Shown one piece after another: positions 11,311 through 23,622 of a stretch of DNA of 64,000 nt; positions within the stretch are counted from its first letter, which is position 1; each line of letters begins with the position of its first letter. The translations under genes were made by a program, and so were the position numbers. A model generated the notes under the pieces. The model saw only the letters and a program-made list of their open reading frames with translations. It ran no database searches and had not been told where the DNA came from. The DNA comes from Alentia gelatinosa (Eukaryota; Annelida; Polychaeta; Phyllodocida; Polynoidae): positions 73,543,193-73,607,192 of the forward strand of contig OX465579.1 of the NCBI GenBank assembly GCA_950022655.1, read 5' to 3'.

Positions 11311-14300
11311 TGAGTAGGCCAGGGTTACAACGCTCCCATTGACTTTAATCAATGGGGATCTAATCAACACTAGGGCGAAACCGAGCATGCAGGCTTTTGT
11401 TCAGAACCCCATTTCTCATCAGTCACTTGCTCTACGGGTTGTGGATTGGAGTGGGTACAGGGGATTCGGTGACCATAGTGAATGGGGTGCCGACTCTGGC
11501 GAACAAATGTAAATTTCCGTACAGAAGCAGAGTAAGGTCACACATGAATGTTCATTTGCAGTCTTTCTTAGTTTGATACTTTACTGTCAAACTACATGTC
11601 CCTCATTAACAATTTACTAAATTTACAACTTACCTATTCTAAGAGAATCGTCGTGGTATTAGAACACAACATGCTCAGTGGAAAACTACACCACCGATAC
11701 AGACCATGAAAGCTAACTTAAGCATATATTTATGGCATAGAAGGATACATATATACATCTACGATGCTTATATAATAATTTCAGAGAGGGACCGACAAAT
11801 CATATCATAAATAGTGGCAGGCCATGTCCAACGCACGATATAATTTCCTTCCGTTTTCTATGATGTAGGATACTGACACACTATCCTCTCTCACATTGGC
11901 TTAGATTATTGTCAGATAATTTCGTCATCAGCCAATCAGAATCCTGAAAAGGCGCGTTCGGCAACATGGCGTCACTCTGTTGGCTAATCGAATTTCAGAT
12001 GTTCTGTGTCAAGCGAAATAAAGCTGTCTTTCATTGGTTCAGTAATCTTTCATACTTAGTTATCAGCCAATCAGAGGCCATAATGGGTGTTACCAGCTGG
12101 CATTTCTGCAGTGCCTAACGATGTTATAGGTTGTCGACAGCTATAGTCTTAACCCTAGCTTTGGAGGACCTTGATACACTCTACACTAGATCACGAGGCA
12201 ATTGGTATTACATATTGCTATTTGTAGGACAATAGGCTTCTATGTTAGATCAACTATCGATTTTGATGCTTTACATAAAGAAGGTGTTAACTTGTTAACT
12301 AGTTTAAAGTTACTACATCAAATAGCTTCGGATAAACATACGTATTTTCAGTATCCCTTGAAAGAAGTCATCGGAAATCGTGTATGAATATCACAATAAT
12401 GCAACTGAATGTATGGTTATTGTCAGAAACAGCCTATGTCATTCGATTAATCTGGGCTTTCATTGAGATACTTAACAAAGGAAAATGAATAAGATATTAA
12501 TGGGAAAGATGCTTACGAACCACAATGATGCAATTCAACTTCCAATAAAATACAAATGGAGGATGAAACCATCTCGAAAAAGGATAAAACCGTTAAGTCT
12601 TTTCTTCAAAGTGTTTATCGTCTTTTAACTTTGTAAATTTTGACGACTACATCTTGCACTTCATGTTTATTGCCTCATTATTTTTGCAAATGCGTCGAAG
12701 TCTCTCATGTGCCTTCGCTCTCGCTAGGTCTTTAATATTTACTTTATTCTTCAAATCGGTTTGACTGTTTGATCCTATTCCCTGTAGATTATTCTTGACA
12801 TCTACCCAGTATCCATCAGCATTATATGGATTTATAGCCTAAATTTAGAAATATAGACTAGGCTTTCAGTTCAATTATCTTCAAGCATATTGTTAAGTTG
12901 CATATCGTGGAGAAAAATTGCTTGGAGAGTGAGGGAAGTAGAGCGAGCACCGTAAGTCGAAGCCTGCAGCTGTGTCGGCACATAGCAGGTGTCAAGATAA
13001 GGTGTCATAAATACCTTCCTGTCTGCGCAAAGTACCATGCCTGGCAGCCTTCACAGATTTCCCCACTCCAACTAATGACCCACGTGCTATTGTCATTTCT
13101 ACTTTATTTATTGCAACCGCGTAATTAGTATGTTTTACAATTTTGATATTCACATGTCTATGAAAGAGGTGGTATCAAAGAATAGCGTGGAGGTATTCTC
13201 TAAATAGAGCTAGCAATGACAATGTTTTAGTCCCAAAAGGTAAGAAAGCTTCAAGAAAAAATGGTATTAGACTTAACGATATTTTTCTTAAGTTTATTGC
13301 CTCTACTAGCTAAAATTCATAATAAATAACTAGATTTGGTATTGGTATGTGCCACGATATATATGTAAAGGCAGATGTGTATTAAGGCAAAAGGATACAG
13401 TTCTAGCTGAAATTATCTCTAACGGATGGTCACTGTCTCCTTGGTGATTGCAAAACACTGTCATGAGAATAGACATTTAAACAATGATCCTTATCGTATT
13501 GGATCCTTATCGCAGCATGACTGCACCCTATTACTAAGATAAATAACGATTCATTGAGAGCCTCTTGTGGTATTTTCACATGCCCATTCAAGAATGTTAG
13601 TTACGCACCGTTGTTGGCTATGTTGTAGCCTACAGATGAAATGCATTCCTATGCGACAACGATGTTCTTGTATTGCAACAAGTCCATATATGTTTGACAG
13701 GTTGGTAAGTGCTGAATATGACATATTTTGATAACTTAAGAGGCGTGTTTTTAGTTACCCCACTACCTAGCAAACCCCTAGCCTACCCAAAATGTTGTAC
13801 TCCTCAACAGTGTATGAGACACGCGATTGTAGTAGAGAGAGGTAGGGGCCCCAAACGTGCCAGCAACCCCAAATAGGCGAAATATGATAATCGGTAAATA
13901 ACATATTTGCACCATATCAAGGATTCACAATGTATTTGACAAAATTCCTGTCAGCAGAGAATTACCGATACTATCTGGATACACATTGACAAGTAAAATA
14001 GACATCTACACTTGCACTGTACATCAAGTCCCTTCAAAGAAGCGGTTAGTTTACTGCGGTTGCAGAGCGTGCATATGCAAAACAGCTACAGTTACAACTT
14101 CTAAAATAGTGGGAATTATAAACATGTATGGAGACCCTTAATTCTACTCCAGAGCTACAGCTTCTTTCCCATCATGGGAAACCTCCCATAGAGTCACCCG
14201 TGACTTGACAATAGGTACCCCATAGAGATGTCGTGGGGCGGTGGAGCTCTGTTCAGGGTTGGAGCAGAGTGGGTCCTCACGCTATGCAAACACTGGAGGG

Positions 14301-17104
14301 AATAGGGGCCGCTCCAGTGTCCTCTACTCCTGTGGCTTGACAGAACACCACCCGTCACTGTCTACTCTGCTGACAATCCCCACCAATAAGTGAGCCCCGT
14401 GACGAGTTGGTATCGCCTCTGGGGCTGAGCCGGGTGTGCTTTACCAAGTCAGTGTCATATGGCTGTACGCAGGGGGCCCTGGACCCGGTATGCGGGGTAA
14501 AAGTTAAAGCATATGTCTACATGTCAAGCGACCTGTTTACGCACGAATGGGTGCATGTTTGTATTTATAGGAGTTTTTCTGATCGATTTCAATGTTTGTA
14601 AACCAGGTCTAAAGTGAGATAGTGTTTACATTTCAAATACTCTGTCAAGGGATAAGGGTGTCAACAGATAGATTGACGTCATTGAATACTAGGACCTTTG
14701 CCATTAAATGCTAGGAACCATTGCAAAATTATAAAGCAAAATTCAGAAGTGTCTACGTATACTATTCTTTTTAAAAGCCTTTATTCACATCTGTTTATGT
14801 ACAGATATTCAGTTCCATTGTATATATATATATATTTCTTTTTTTTTCCTTGTATGCGATGCACCGTTGGAGCAAATGAGAGCAGATAAGAAACACACGG
14901 AATGAATGTAGAAGAGATGTGACGATGCATGTGATTTAAGAAATATCTTATCAGTTATAATGTTCGGGGGTCATATATAAACGAAACATTGATTCATCTA
15001 GCAATCGCTTCTACTTTCCTCTTAAACTCAGTCTTTGTAGATGCTGTTTGGACATCCTATATGTAAGATCGTTCGGAAACGCTATTCCCTACACATTGGC
15101 AATCTGGGGCTGACAACTCTGCTTGAAGCGACATTCTAAAAATCATACTACTGCTAATGTATATTCTGCTGTGGCTTATCTTTTTGTGATGAACTAGCGG
15201 TTTTATACTACTAATAAACCCATATCACGTGTATGAGGTATAAGATTTCACGTGTGCCCTTCAAACGTATGCCACTGGCATTCTATAACACAGGTGTGAT
15301 TATAGAGAAATCAAAATTTACAGAAAAACAACAAACAAAGTACTACAATCGAAGATGAAGTATTATCAACACCTTACAACTGACAACCTAATACTGAGTA
15401 TAGCAAAGGCGTAAGTTTAAATCAACTATTGGAATGGTATAATTATAATTGTTTGTATGGATCAGACAATGGTACTCAAAGGAGGATGGCGAGGAATAAA
15501 ACAAAGGGACAGCTTCCTCCCTTAAACTTTGCCCTTCGAGACCTTACATGTTGTATTCCCTTGGTAAGACGTTTAAACCTTCAGACAAAGAAATGTCAGC
15601 TGCCTTCAAATTTCTGTTCACAATGAGGCGACCTTTTCACCTGCTTTTCCCGGTGGCACCACTCATACCTAATACAGAATACAGAACTTTAAACGTTATA
15701 ATTGAAAAGAAATGTTGGCTTAGTATATGATGTATACGTCTTTCAATAAAAAAGTGGCCACTGAGTTTCTTTTTATTCAGCAAACAAAAGTGATGCACAT
15801 TGTGATGATGTGTGCGTCATATGTCCTGGACGTCTACTTCCCTGAAGTGGTGGCACATGGCAGCACACATCGCTTCTTTGTGCTGCGCCTTCGGCTGACT
15901 TAACCTTCACTGCGTGAAAACACTTATTTTACATATGTATACGCCCGGCGTATATATGATTTTGCATAAACAAGGTAGTCCTATTTTCAGTCGTGTATAT
16001 GCCTCATCTATAGGCATATATATATATATATATATATATATAAGCGTCCATATTACAGTCATTTATACGTCATATATATATGCTACGTCATATATGTGCC
16101 TGATTCTGTTGTATTTACGCCACTATCCAATAATTCTGATCTCTGCACCTAGGGGACACCACTGTTGTCTTTATTTCATTTGCCATTAACCATCCAAGTC
16201 CGTAGTAAATGTAAAATGCAACAATATATTGTCAAGTTTTATTATAAAATCTTTCTAAAACCCTATTAAGTATATTTTGATTAATTACATGCATTCTTTT
16301 GTTTTTATTACTGTTTTTTTAATAGATTTTAGTTTCAAAACACCACTCTTATGTAGGGTTCTAGATATCCCCCCTTATAAGTCTTTCATGGACGAGGGCT
16401 TCAGTGTTAGTGCAGGTACACCCTACCACCACAACAGCCACCACACAACCGCTGCTAATGCCACCACCACCTCCACCGCCACCAACACCTCTGCTGCCAA
16501 CGCCACTTTCACATCTGCCGCTTTCACACCCGTCTGAACACAGCCATGCGCCCGCCCGCCCAGAGACAATATTGAGATGATGTGTGTAGGCAAAGGACCT
16601 GGGGTCATCTATCCACACACACTGGCAGGAAGGTGTGGGTAGCCTTGGGGGGGGAGCGGGGAGGAGAGGTTTTCTACCAAGTGGTCAGTGGTCAGTGATT
16701 GAAGGGTGGGGAGACAGGGTGGCAGGGACAAGGCGATTTCAGTATACTTACATGTATATATGCCAAACGTAAATGATTTGTATATGACTAGCATATATAT
16801 ATGTGTCAGGCAAAGGATATTTCTTCTCACAGCCATTATGCTTTCATATACATGGAAAAACTGTTTTGTATACACCACATACGCTGGCATGAAATGTGGA
16901 CATATGAATATAAAAACATGTCAATGTACATCAGATACATGCATTTAGCCAGTGGTGTATATATGAAAAAACTAGTAGTTTTTGTGCAGTGCTTGTATAA
17001 TTATTATGAATAAGATGAGAGGCACAGCTGCAGTTAGGAACATTTATCAACAGTGAAACATGTGTGTTTACTGGGTATATCAAGGTATACAGAGTATTTA
17101 GCTT
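11311..17104. other. Intergenic, mostly featureless
   Basis: No supported gene. Features: a short palindrome CCATTGACTTTAATCAATGG (11,336-11,355); four CCAAT-type motifs around an ATGGCGTC start-like site (11,930-12,075); a CRE octamer at 14,674-14,681; a GC-rich patch at 14,150-14,500 without recognisable coding; TA microsatellites at 14,820-14,836 and 16,016-16,042; a CCA/GCC-rich low-complexity stretch at 16,425-16,530. Confidence 0.4.
16016..16042. repeat. (TA)n microsatellite
   Basis: About 27 bp of uninterrupted AT dinucleotides in a wider stretch rich in CATATATA and TATATGCC motifs. Confidence 0.85.
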
Positions 17105-17930
17105 CAAAAGTTCAGCCAAGCACAGATAAAAGAGGGTCTGAAACTCTAACTGATGCCACCGAAGGTAGATATGGGGCTGCTGAGTGAGGGCAGGGTGGCC
17201 CAAGACCCGTGGGTGCTCGACGGGGATACCCAGATGGGTGCCAGTGTGTGTTCCTCTGTGCCAGAAGGGGTATGGTGAAATGGTCAGCATCATGGAAGCT
17301 GGGAAGGGCAAGGGCAGTTCGAATGAAGGTGATGAGGCAGAAAGGATACCAGAGGGCGGCCAGAAGCATTGGTGAAAGCAGGGGCGTGGAGAGGAAACGG
17401 AGCGGATGAAGTGTAGACTTCACACAGTAGGGTGGGCCTGGGATGCGGGGGACAAGGAGAGAAATGGCATCCTGTCGGTCACAGATTGTCTTTGGGGATG
17501 ACACCTGGAAGAGCAGGCATGCGGCAACATGTACTATGTCCACCCTGCGGAGATTGTGGGGCCCATCCAGGTCCATGCAGTTGCGACAGAAAGTACAACG
17601 TCCGAAGATAAGAGAAGAAGGCGAGTAGAGTCACCACCCGTAGAAGGTAATGCAGTGGCAACGACAAGTAGGCCACATCATAGATTGTCTTGATATGGTG
17701 CGGCAGGAGCACAGGCAACCACCTAGCTGTGTGGCAACTGAGGCGGGCAGCTCCACAGAGAACGTGGTTCAGGTGCGTGGAGGGGAATGAGGCGACGGGG
17801 CCTGAATTGTCGTGGAGCCATGTCTGGGCTCAGGAGATGAAGTTGTGGGTGGCTGCAAAGTATTGGCAAGGGCATTGGCGTAGAGTCATGCTTCCAGCAG
17901 CGTGTGGCGAACAAGGGTCGATGTGGTGGT
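17105..17930 (-). pseudogene. DIRS-type tyrosine recombinase remnant
   Basis: The integrase of DIRS elements is a tyrosine recombinase. Here HHIKTIYDVAYLSLPLHYLL leads into VVTLLAFFSYLRT (the LLLxFFxxLR block holding the first catalytic Arg). After a frame change come NLRRVDIVHVAACLLFQVSS, PKTICDRQDAISLLVPRIPG (as in 'SKT...PxIPG') and PYCVKSTLHPL. A further frame has HRGTHTGTHLGIPVEHPRV followed by LGHPALTQQPHIYL, matching the HSFRRGGAT...GxPxExxxxLGxWxSxxYxxYL block with the catalytic Tyr. Expected H-x-x-R residues are degraded. At least three frames are used, so it is nonfunctional. Confidence 0.7.
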
Positions 17931-18049
17931 CATGGCAGAATCCCAAGAAACAAGCTTCTTATCGCTGTTTATTGCGAAGCAATGAAGGAGTGGACCATTC
18001 TAGCATAAAGCGACGGCTATACCTAGAATGAAGCAAGGAGCCATACATA

Positions 18050-18740
18050 TTAACTCTGTGTTGATGTCGGTGAGTTTTTGACCTGGGGCTGTGCCTCTGG
18101 TAAGCATGGCAGTTCCAATGGCGGGCGCTTCCACAACAGAGTCAGAAGGGTTGTCAGTGTCATCATCGTTCGCTATGATGAGATGACACTCTATCATAGC
18201 AGTCGCCAGCCAGAATTGCCAAGCACAGTGGCCGACGTAGTCATCACAGTTTCCCCTGAATTGAGTTCGTCCACAGACCTCCCGCCTTAAATGAGGATAG
18301 TGAGGGCTCGGTTCTTCTGGGAGCTGTGCAGGAGGAGAGCATCAATGAGGGCAGCAGTGATTGCTTCCCACTGGAACACCTTCCCTGGCAGGCACAAGTC
18401 ATCATTTATGGGCATGGTATAAACCTGGATGGGCGACGTGACCATGAAAGTCATCACGATGCATCGATGGTACAAGACCTCCAATGTCATGTGCTTGTAG
18501 AAAAGGTGGACTCAGTTTGCTGCCACCATGTAGTCTTGAAACCATGTGATGTCTGCGAGGAGGTGATGGCCGACACTGATAACTGGAGTTTTGGCAGTAG
18601 CTCTGAGGGCAGCCAAAACGCAGATGGAATATATCCTCGTGTGCCTGACACAGTGAGATAGGTGAATCAGTTTGCCTGCTAGACACTGGATCTTAGTGCA
18701 CGTCGAGTATTTTTTGTGTGATATCATTTCCACTGCCACG
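18050..18740 (-). pseudogene. DIRS-type RT thumb / RNase H remnant
   Basis: The frame at 18,512-18,739 reads KIQCLAGKLIHLSHCVRHTR followed by LLADITWFQDY, the 'core LxGKLxxxxxxVRPxR...DxxWWxxFL' region that precedes RNase H in DIRS elements. A TGA at 18,512-18,514 replaces an expected Trp. The same frame continues with VHLFYKHMTLEVLY and FQWEAITAALIDALLL, where the RNase H ...E/L-AxxxAxxxW helix is expected, and stops near 18,287. Further frames contain SGWRLL and DDTDNPSDSVV, matching the end of RNase H where 'xDNxxADxLSR' is usual. It is strongly degenerate. Confidence 0.65.
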
Positions 18741-19561
18741 AGGGTGTGGCATCGAGTTTCTCTTGGGGAAAGCCTACAAGGACTTCTTCTGTGTCTACTT
18801 TAATTCCGAGCCACTCTATGATGTGCCGAGGGGGGCGGATTCTTCTTGAGCGAATTTGAGTTAGAGCAGTTCATCGAAGATTGCGTAGATAGCCACCTCT
18901 CAATTTACGATCCCAACTTAATCATCCAGGTAGGCAAAATCGGGATGTCCTCATCGCTGGAGAAGATACATAATGGCTGTGGTCGTCCTGTGGCAGGCAA
19001 CTGACGAGGTGTGACATTTTGGACAAATCCACTCTGGAGTCCTGAAGGATAAGAACAGCATATCCGCCGGATCTATGTATAGCTGGCAGTAAACATGGCT
19101 TAGGTCGGTCTTCCATAAAAAGGCATGCCTACTAGGGAGTTTTATCCTTTCCGGAAAGTTATTCTTGGAGGGAAGAGTGTATGAGCTCCCAGCCCTAAGG
19201 TAGGACCTCTCTGGGATTCCACTGTTTATAGATTAACCCGGAGGAGAAGAAAGGTCGAGTATCACATGATCCCTCCCCCCTCGTTATCTTTTGAAGGTGT
19301 TAGAAGCGGGGAGGTCGGACAACTTTCAGCAAACAGAGTGGTTCTGAGGGAGATCACAAGAGTGCCCAAATTGACATCCTTGCGAGGGAATTTGCTAATT
19401 CTATCTGAGGCCATTCTTGCCGTGTGATGATTTGCAGAAACAGCAGGAGGAGTGGCCATGCTGTATCCAACTGGCCACCCATACTCCAACAAGTCACATA
19501 ATGTTTTATCATGGTATCTATTTAGTAAATATCTCCTAATTATTATTAGGCCAGACTCCAT
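18741..19561 (-). pseudogene. DIRS-type reverse transcriptase, broken
   Basis: From 19,561 leftward: a family-typical opening (YHDKTLCDLLEYGWPVGY), a SANHHTAR block, LTPSKDNE, then LDLSSPPGLSINSGIPE. The palm follows with KTDLSHVYCQLYIDPADM, then CHRTTTAIMYLLQR and the catalytic AYLDD (plus 18,921-18,935). It continues into HIIEWLGIKVDTEEV and FPQEKLDATPSW, the conserved strand after the RT palm in DIRS elements. In-frame stops occur after LLQR, after YLDD and twice shortly beyond, and the frame changes near 18,830 and 18,725. Family assignment is by motif recognition. Confidence 0.8.
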
Positions 19562-20049
19562 GGGGAGACGTGCCCCTATATGATTAGTCCTCTTTGAGGC
19601 AACGACGGCCTAGTACAAATTCGTTAAATATGATAGAAGGACTCGTAGGCATACCATAGAGAACTCGACTGCAGCACGTGCGGTGGGAAGTGCAGAGTCT
19701 TGCGCGACGCTAGCGGAAAGTCTGTGCAACCACATGAAGGGACCATGCGAGCAACGCCATAACCGGTCATGGAAACAACAACATTTTCAAATTAAAATCA
19801 TTACAGTACTGAAAAGAGTCCAGGGAAGTATGCCACCCTCACATGGTATAAACGATTAGACCCCAGCTAGGGAGCACAAGCCAAATAAATTCTATTATTG
19901 TAACTATTATCATGCAAATCATGTAGCCATGATAAACTTACCGAAACACTTTAGATTTTCCTAAGAAAATGTCTTAATGCTCATTCTTTTCTTGACTATT
20001 TAGAATTCGTTTTCGTCTCTCATGTTGTAGATACCTTCCTTTTTCCTTG

Positions 20050-20410
20050 TTTTTTTTTCGTTTTCCCATCTTTAATAGGGTTATCACTGTTTCTACCTTT
20101 TCCCCTCCTATGTTATTCTCTCTGTCTGCTTTTCGGTCTCTTTTTCTGTGTCTCCCTCTTTTTCTCTTCCTCCTTCTCCTCTTCCTTCTTCCTCTCACTA
20201 TCTATCTATTTATCTATCTATTTATATATATATCTACATCTATCTCCTCCTCTCTCTTACCCCTTGGCTTTATGAATTTACCTATCTTGTCCTCTATCTT
20301 CCCTTCACCTTCTGTCATCCCTTCCCTATACATCTACTTAATCCTCCCTCTTTTTTCTCTATATCTCTCTGACTCTCTATCTCTCTCTTGCTCTCGTGAC
20401 GCCTCTCCAG
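20050..20410. repeat. Pyrimidine-rich tract with CTAT microsatellite
   Basis: About 360 bp of T/C-rich sequence with an imperfect CTATCTATTTATCTAT tetranucleotide core near 20,197-20,230. Open frames on both strands (Leu/Ser/Phe-rich or Arg/Lys-rich) are compositional artefacts. Confidence 0.75.
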
Positions 20411-20844
20411 TGCCCTCTATCTCACATACGTAATCCTTGTCCTTGTATTGCATACGACATCCATATTGTCATCTGGAGGCGCACACCAGATTGAATTAGC
20501 CCGCGACACGTTACTGGATATCTCAGATATCCAGTTTCCTGACGTTCTGTTCTGTGACGTGGATATAAATAGGTATCACCTGGTATATCTATAACCTGTA
20601 GATCTTTACCCCAAAACATACTCTCTATGATTTCTATGTATTCGGTCATGCGCACGATAGTACATACATTCACTCTGACCGGTTCTACTCTTTCCATTTT
20701 ATCATTGTCCTTTCAGGGAATAAATCAACAATGTCCCCAATGTTGGCAATCTATTACATACTAGAAGCAAGTGCGATGTCCACTTTAAATGGAATAGCAT
20801 GCGGGTGAGATAAGTGACACTGGACACATTCACACAGCGGTTGC

Positions 20845-20960
20845 CGTAGGGGCGTTTACACAAGACGACTAAAACATGACGACTGTAGATCATCTAGCCA
20901 ATAATTGTCTGCTGGTGCTCGATTAGGTAATATCGGCCACAATAGTAATCAGCCCAAGAA
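20845..20960 (+). repeat. End of a GCGTTTACAC foldback family
   Basis: GCGTTTACACAAGACGACTA and the following ~90 bp track the reverse complement of the right end of the element at 60.3-60.6 kb (GACGACTA...GACGACTGTAGATCATC...AGCCAATA). Only one end is recognisable, so this copy is partial or strongly diverged. Confidence 0.55.
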
Positions 20961-22726
20961 TTTCATTAAGCGTTTACGCCTTTAATGCGTACCGAATTTT
21001 AGCCATTGACAGTTGAAAGTCGTCAAGTGGTGCATAAGTTTATGATTCATCTAAAAAAGTTAGTCATCTGCGCCACCGACCTTGAACAGTTTTATAAATT
21101 TGAACACAGGGCTACTATGTAGAAGCACGCCTAGGAACCGTCTTTAAAGCACGTTCTAATAACATCAGATACGTTATGCATAGAAACGAAGTTTATAAAA
21201 CACACTTCATACAATGTTAGGAGGTCACGTGCATGTGATATAACACACATATTATGAACGTGACGCCTATTTTATGACTGTTATGAAGAAACGCACCTCA
21301 GTCCGATCAGTAAGTTTTTATAGTAGGTCATAATCATAGCTCGGAAGACCAGAGTTACTCCAAACATGACATGGATGGATATCACCATATTTTCCTTAGT
21401 CCTCCGACCATAAAAATACACCTTAAAAGTACCGACATGAATATTGAGACCCCAGTCGCAAATAATCGCTTACTAACTATCCCCATCCAGATCATGCCAC
21501 CATTGCCATTATACACCGCGTAAACTTCCGGTAACACCCAATAGGTGGCAGTTGAGTGTTAGTAGGCAGTAATGACGTCAGAATTCAGCTGACAGGCTCA
21601 GAGACTGAATAGCTTCTCACACCCAGAAAACATCGTCAATCATCAGTTACACTAAAAGTCAATGTTAGCCTCATTCTGCCACAGTCCCTCGTCTCGGACC
21701 AAGTTGTTGCATTTACAAAACAAGAAAAACAGCGTCGTTCCCCATCAATCAATAGCACTCTTTGACCTCCAGGTGTAGTTCTTAAATTAAGAAAGCATAA
21801 CAACATCCCTATGTTATGATGTATGTCTGCGGGTATCTTGGTGCTGAAAGACATTTTCAAGTATCCAATTACTAATGAGACCATTAGAATCCTAGCATTA
21901 TGTCACCGGCTGTAATATTATGGAAGATATGGCGGTATGGAGAGAGGTTTGGAGAACAGTTCACATTTATTGAAAACTTTTGACAGTTTATGAGAGGAAA
22001 GATTTAGATATTAAGGAGAATAAGGAGATTAAGAAGTATTTTAACCTAATGACTAGCCACCTACAAGGTGGTCCGCAGTGGTCTAAAACAGGTTTGATGG
22101 GGCCAGGGAATGATGCTAAGCATTAAGACATATTCACTGACGTGCTGGTTCAAACAATTTGACTTTTGCTTGATACGTGAGAAGTGATATAAATATGAAT
22201 TATCAAACCAGGATTTTGAGTGGTAGAGTAAACTTAGTGATGTCGTGACAACTTTAAATGTATAAATCTTTTACAATTAAAAACGTAACGTAAATAGATA
22301 TATTTCCCAGATTTTGCTTTTTGTGGTAGCAATATCATAGTTAATAACAAATGAATGATTAGAGATTTGATGATAAATTTAATTCCATCCCCATTTTACA
22401 GACGGGGACATGATTACGGTCGGATTAACTAAGGCAGTAAACACATGTTTAAAAAGTGTCTTCGCTAAGAAGGCAAAACTAATGTCTTCCTGGGATCAAG
22501 GCGGACAAACAGAGTGATTGGAATCTAGTAGCATATTACCGAGTCGTGAATGCTGGCTGAAGGAGTGGCTATTTCTGGCCTGCTTTGCCTTATTTGCCTC
22601 ATGAAGATGGCTATAAGATGGCAATTACCAGTTGATATTCTTCATCAGATTTATGCTCGGAGAAGCTTATATGGTACAGACTGATCCAGTGGGATTGGTC
22701 AAGTATCTAGTAGGAGAAGAATATAG

Positions 22727-22869
22727 AAAGACATGGTTAGTGTGACTGAATAGAATCTGTTCAGAGATATTTTGATCAAAAATACTCACCGAATTCGAAG
22801 AATGAGGTGAGTATTTTTGATCAAAATATCGAGGAACAGATGTAATTCAGACACACTCACTATGTCTTT
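22727..22869. mobile_element. 143-bp hairpin MITE
   Basis: Two ~60-bp arms form a near-perfect inverted repeat around a ~15-bp loop (GAATTCGAAGAATGA). Arms begin AAAGACATGGTTAGTGTG and end CACACTCACTATGTCTTT, with inner arms GATATTTTGATCAAAAATAC / GTATTTTTGATCAAAATATC. No coding capacity. Confidence 0.8.
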
Positions 22870-23622
22870 TTATTACTATATGCTGAAATTCGATTAAAAT
22901 GCCATTTATGTACTTCAGTTATCAACCTATTTCAACCTCCGAAATAAGCAAGGCAGGTATGAATCACCGAACATTCACATTGGTGGATAGTTCACGGGTG
23001 ATCACGTGGTACGGTGTGACGTAAAAATATTTTACGCCACGGTGCGGCCGAACGGTATCTTTTCTCCTATTGCGTAAAAGTGAGACATTCGTGCACCGGT
23101 ATATAGTAATATCTACCACAGGTGTCCGGATGTCCAGTTAGATAATGCGCAGCATAGGCATTGAATGTGCTGGGCGAACGTGAAATAAATGAGGAGTTTC
23201 AGACCAGATTGGGCTTCTTGACCTTTCATTTCTGCCTATTTTCTTTTATAATAAAAGGTGTTCTTGAACGTGTTAACACAACTTCACAATCTGTATGACT
23301 ATTTGTATGTGCCAAACGTGAACCGAAGGATCATTATTTCATATTTTCTAATATCATAATATATAATACGACGTATTTTCGTATTTGGTAGTCGTAAATA
23401 ATATATGTATGTATATACTTGTTAGTATATGTACTTATTCGGTCAAAATAACTACATTTTATCAAATATGAGCTCCTCATAGACACTTTAATTCCTCCCG
23501 CATTCACAACATCTGTATCAAATGACAGGTGCCCTCATCATACTTATGAATAGTGCATTAAACATTTTATAATGCCATCTCGACTTCAAGTACTAATACC
23601 AGGTGTTCTCTTCCTGATTCAG

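Larger units (their letters stand above)
17105..19561 (-). mobile_element. Decayed DIRS-group tyrosine-recombinase retrotransposon
   Basis: On the minus strand (19,561 down to 17,105) I can follow RT, then RNase H, then a tyrosine recombinase, the domain order of DIRS-type retrotransposons. Diagnostic pieces are an N-terminal RT block ending in ILDLSSPPG-like sequence, the CHRTTTAIMYLL and YLDD motifs, HIIEWLGIKVDT, LAGKLIHLSHCVRHTRI, and recombinase blocks LLAFFSYLRT and IPVEHPRVLGH. At least six frameshifts or stops interrupt it. Gag and the inverted/split terminal repeats were not recognised, so the true ends are unknown. It is notably more GC-rich than its surroundings. Confidence 0.82.
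19562..23622. other. Intergenic or unseen 5' gene region
   Basis: Contains a pyrimidine-rich tract (20,050-20,410), a foldback-family end (20,845-20,960), a CRE octamer (21,573-21,580) and a hairpin MITE (22,727-22,869). No gene is supported. An upstream noncoding exon of the receptor could lie here unseen. Confidence 0.4.

Noticed and set aside
17690..18661. Plus-strand open frames of 111-113 codons
   Set aside because: They are shadows of the minus-strand DIRS remnant, which has recognisable RT/RNase H/recombinase motifs.
20047..20433. 128-codon Leu/Ser-rich membrane-like frame
   Set aside because: Compositional product of a pyrimidine-rich tract and CTAT microsatellite.
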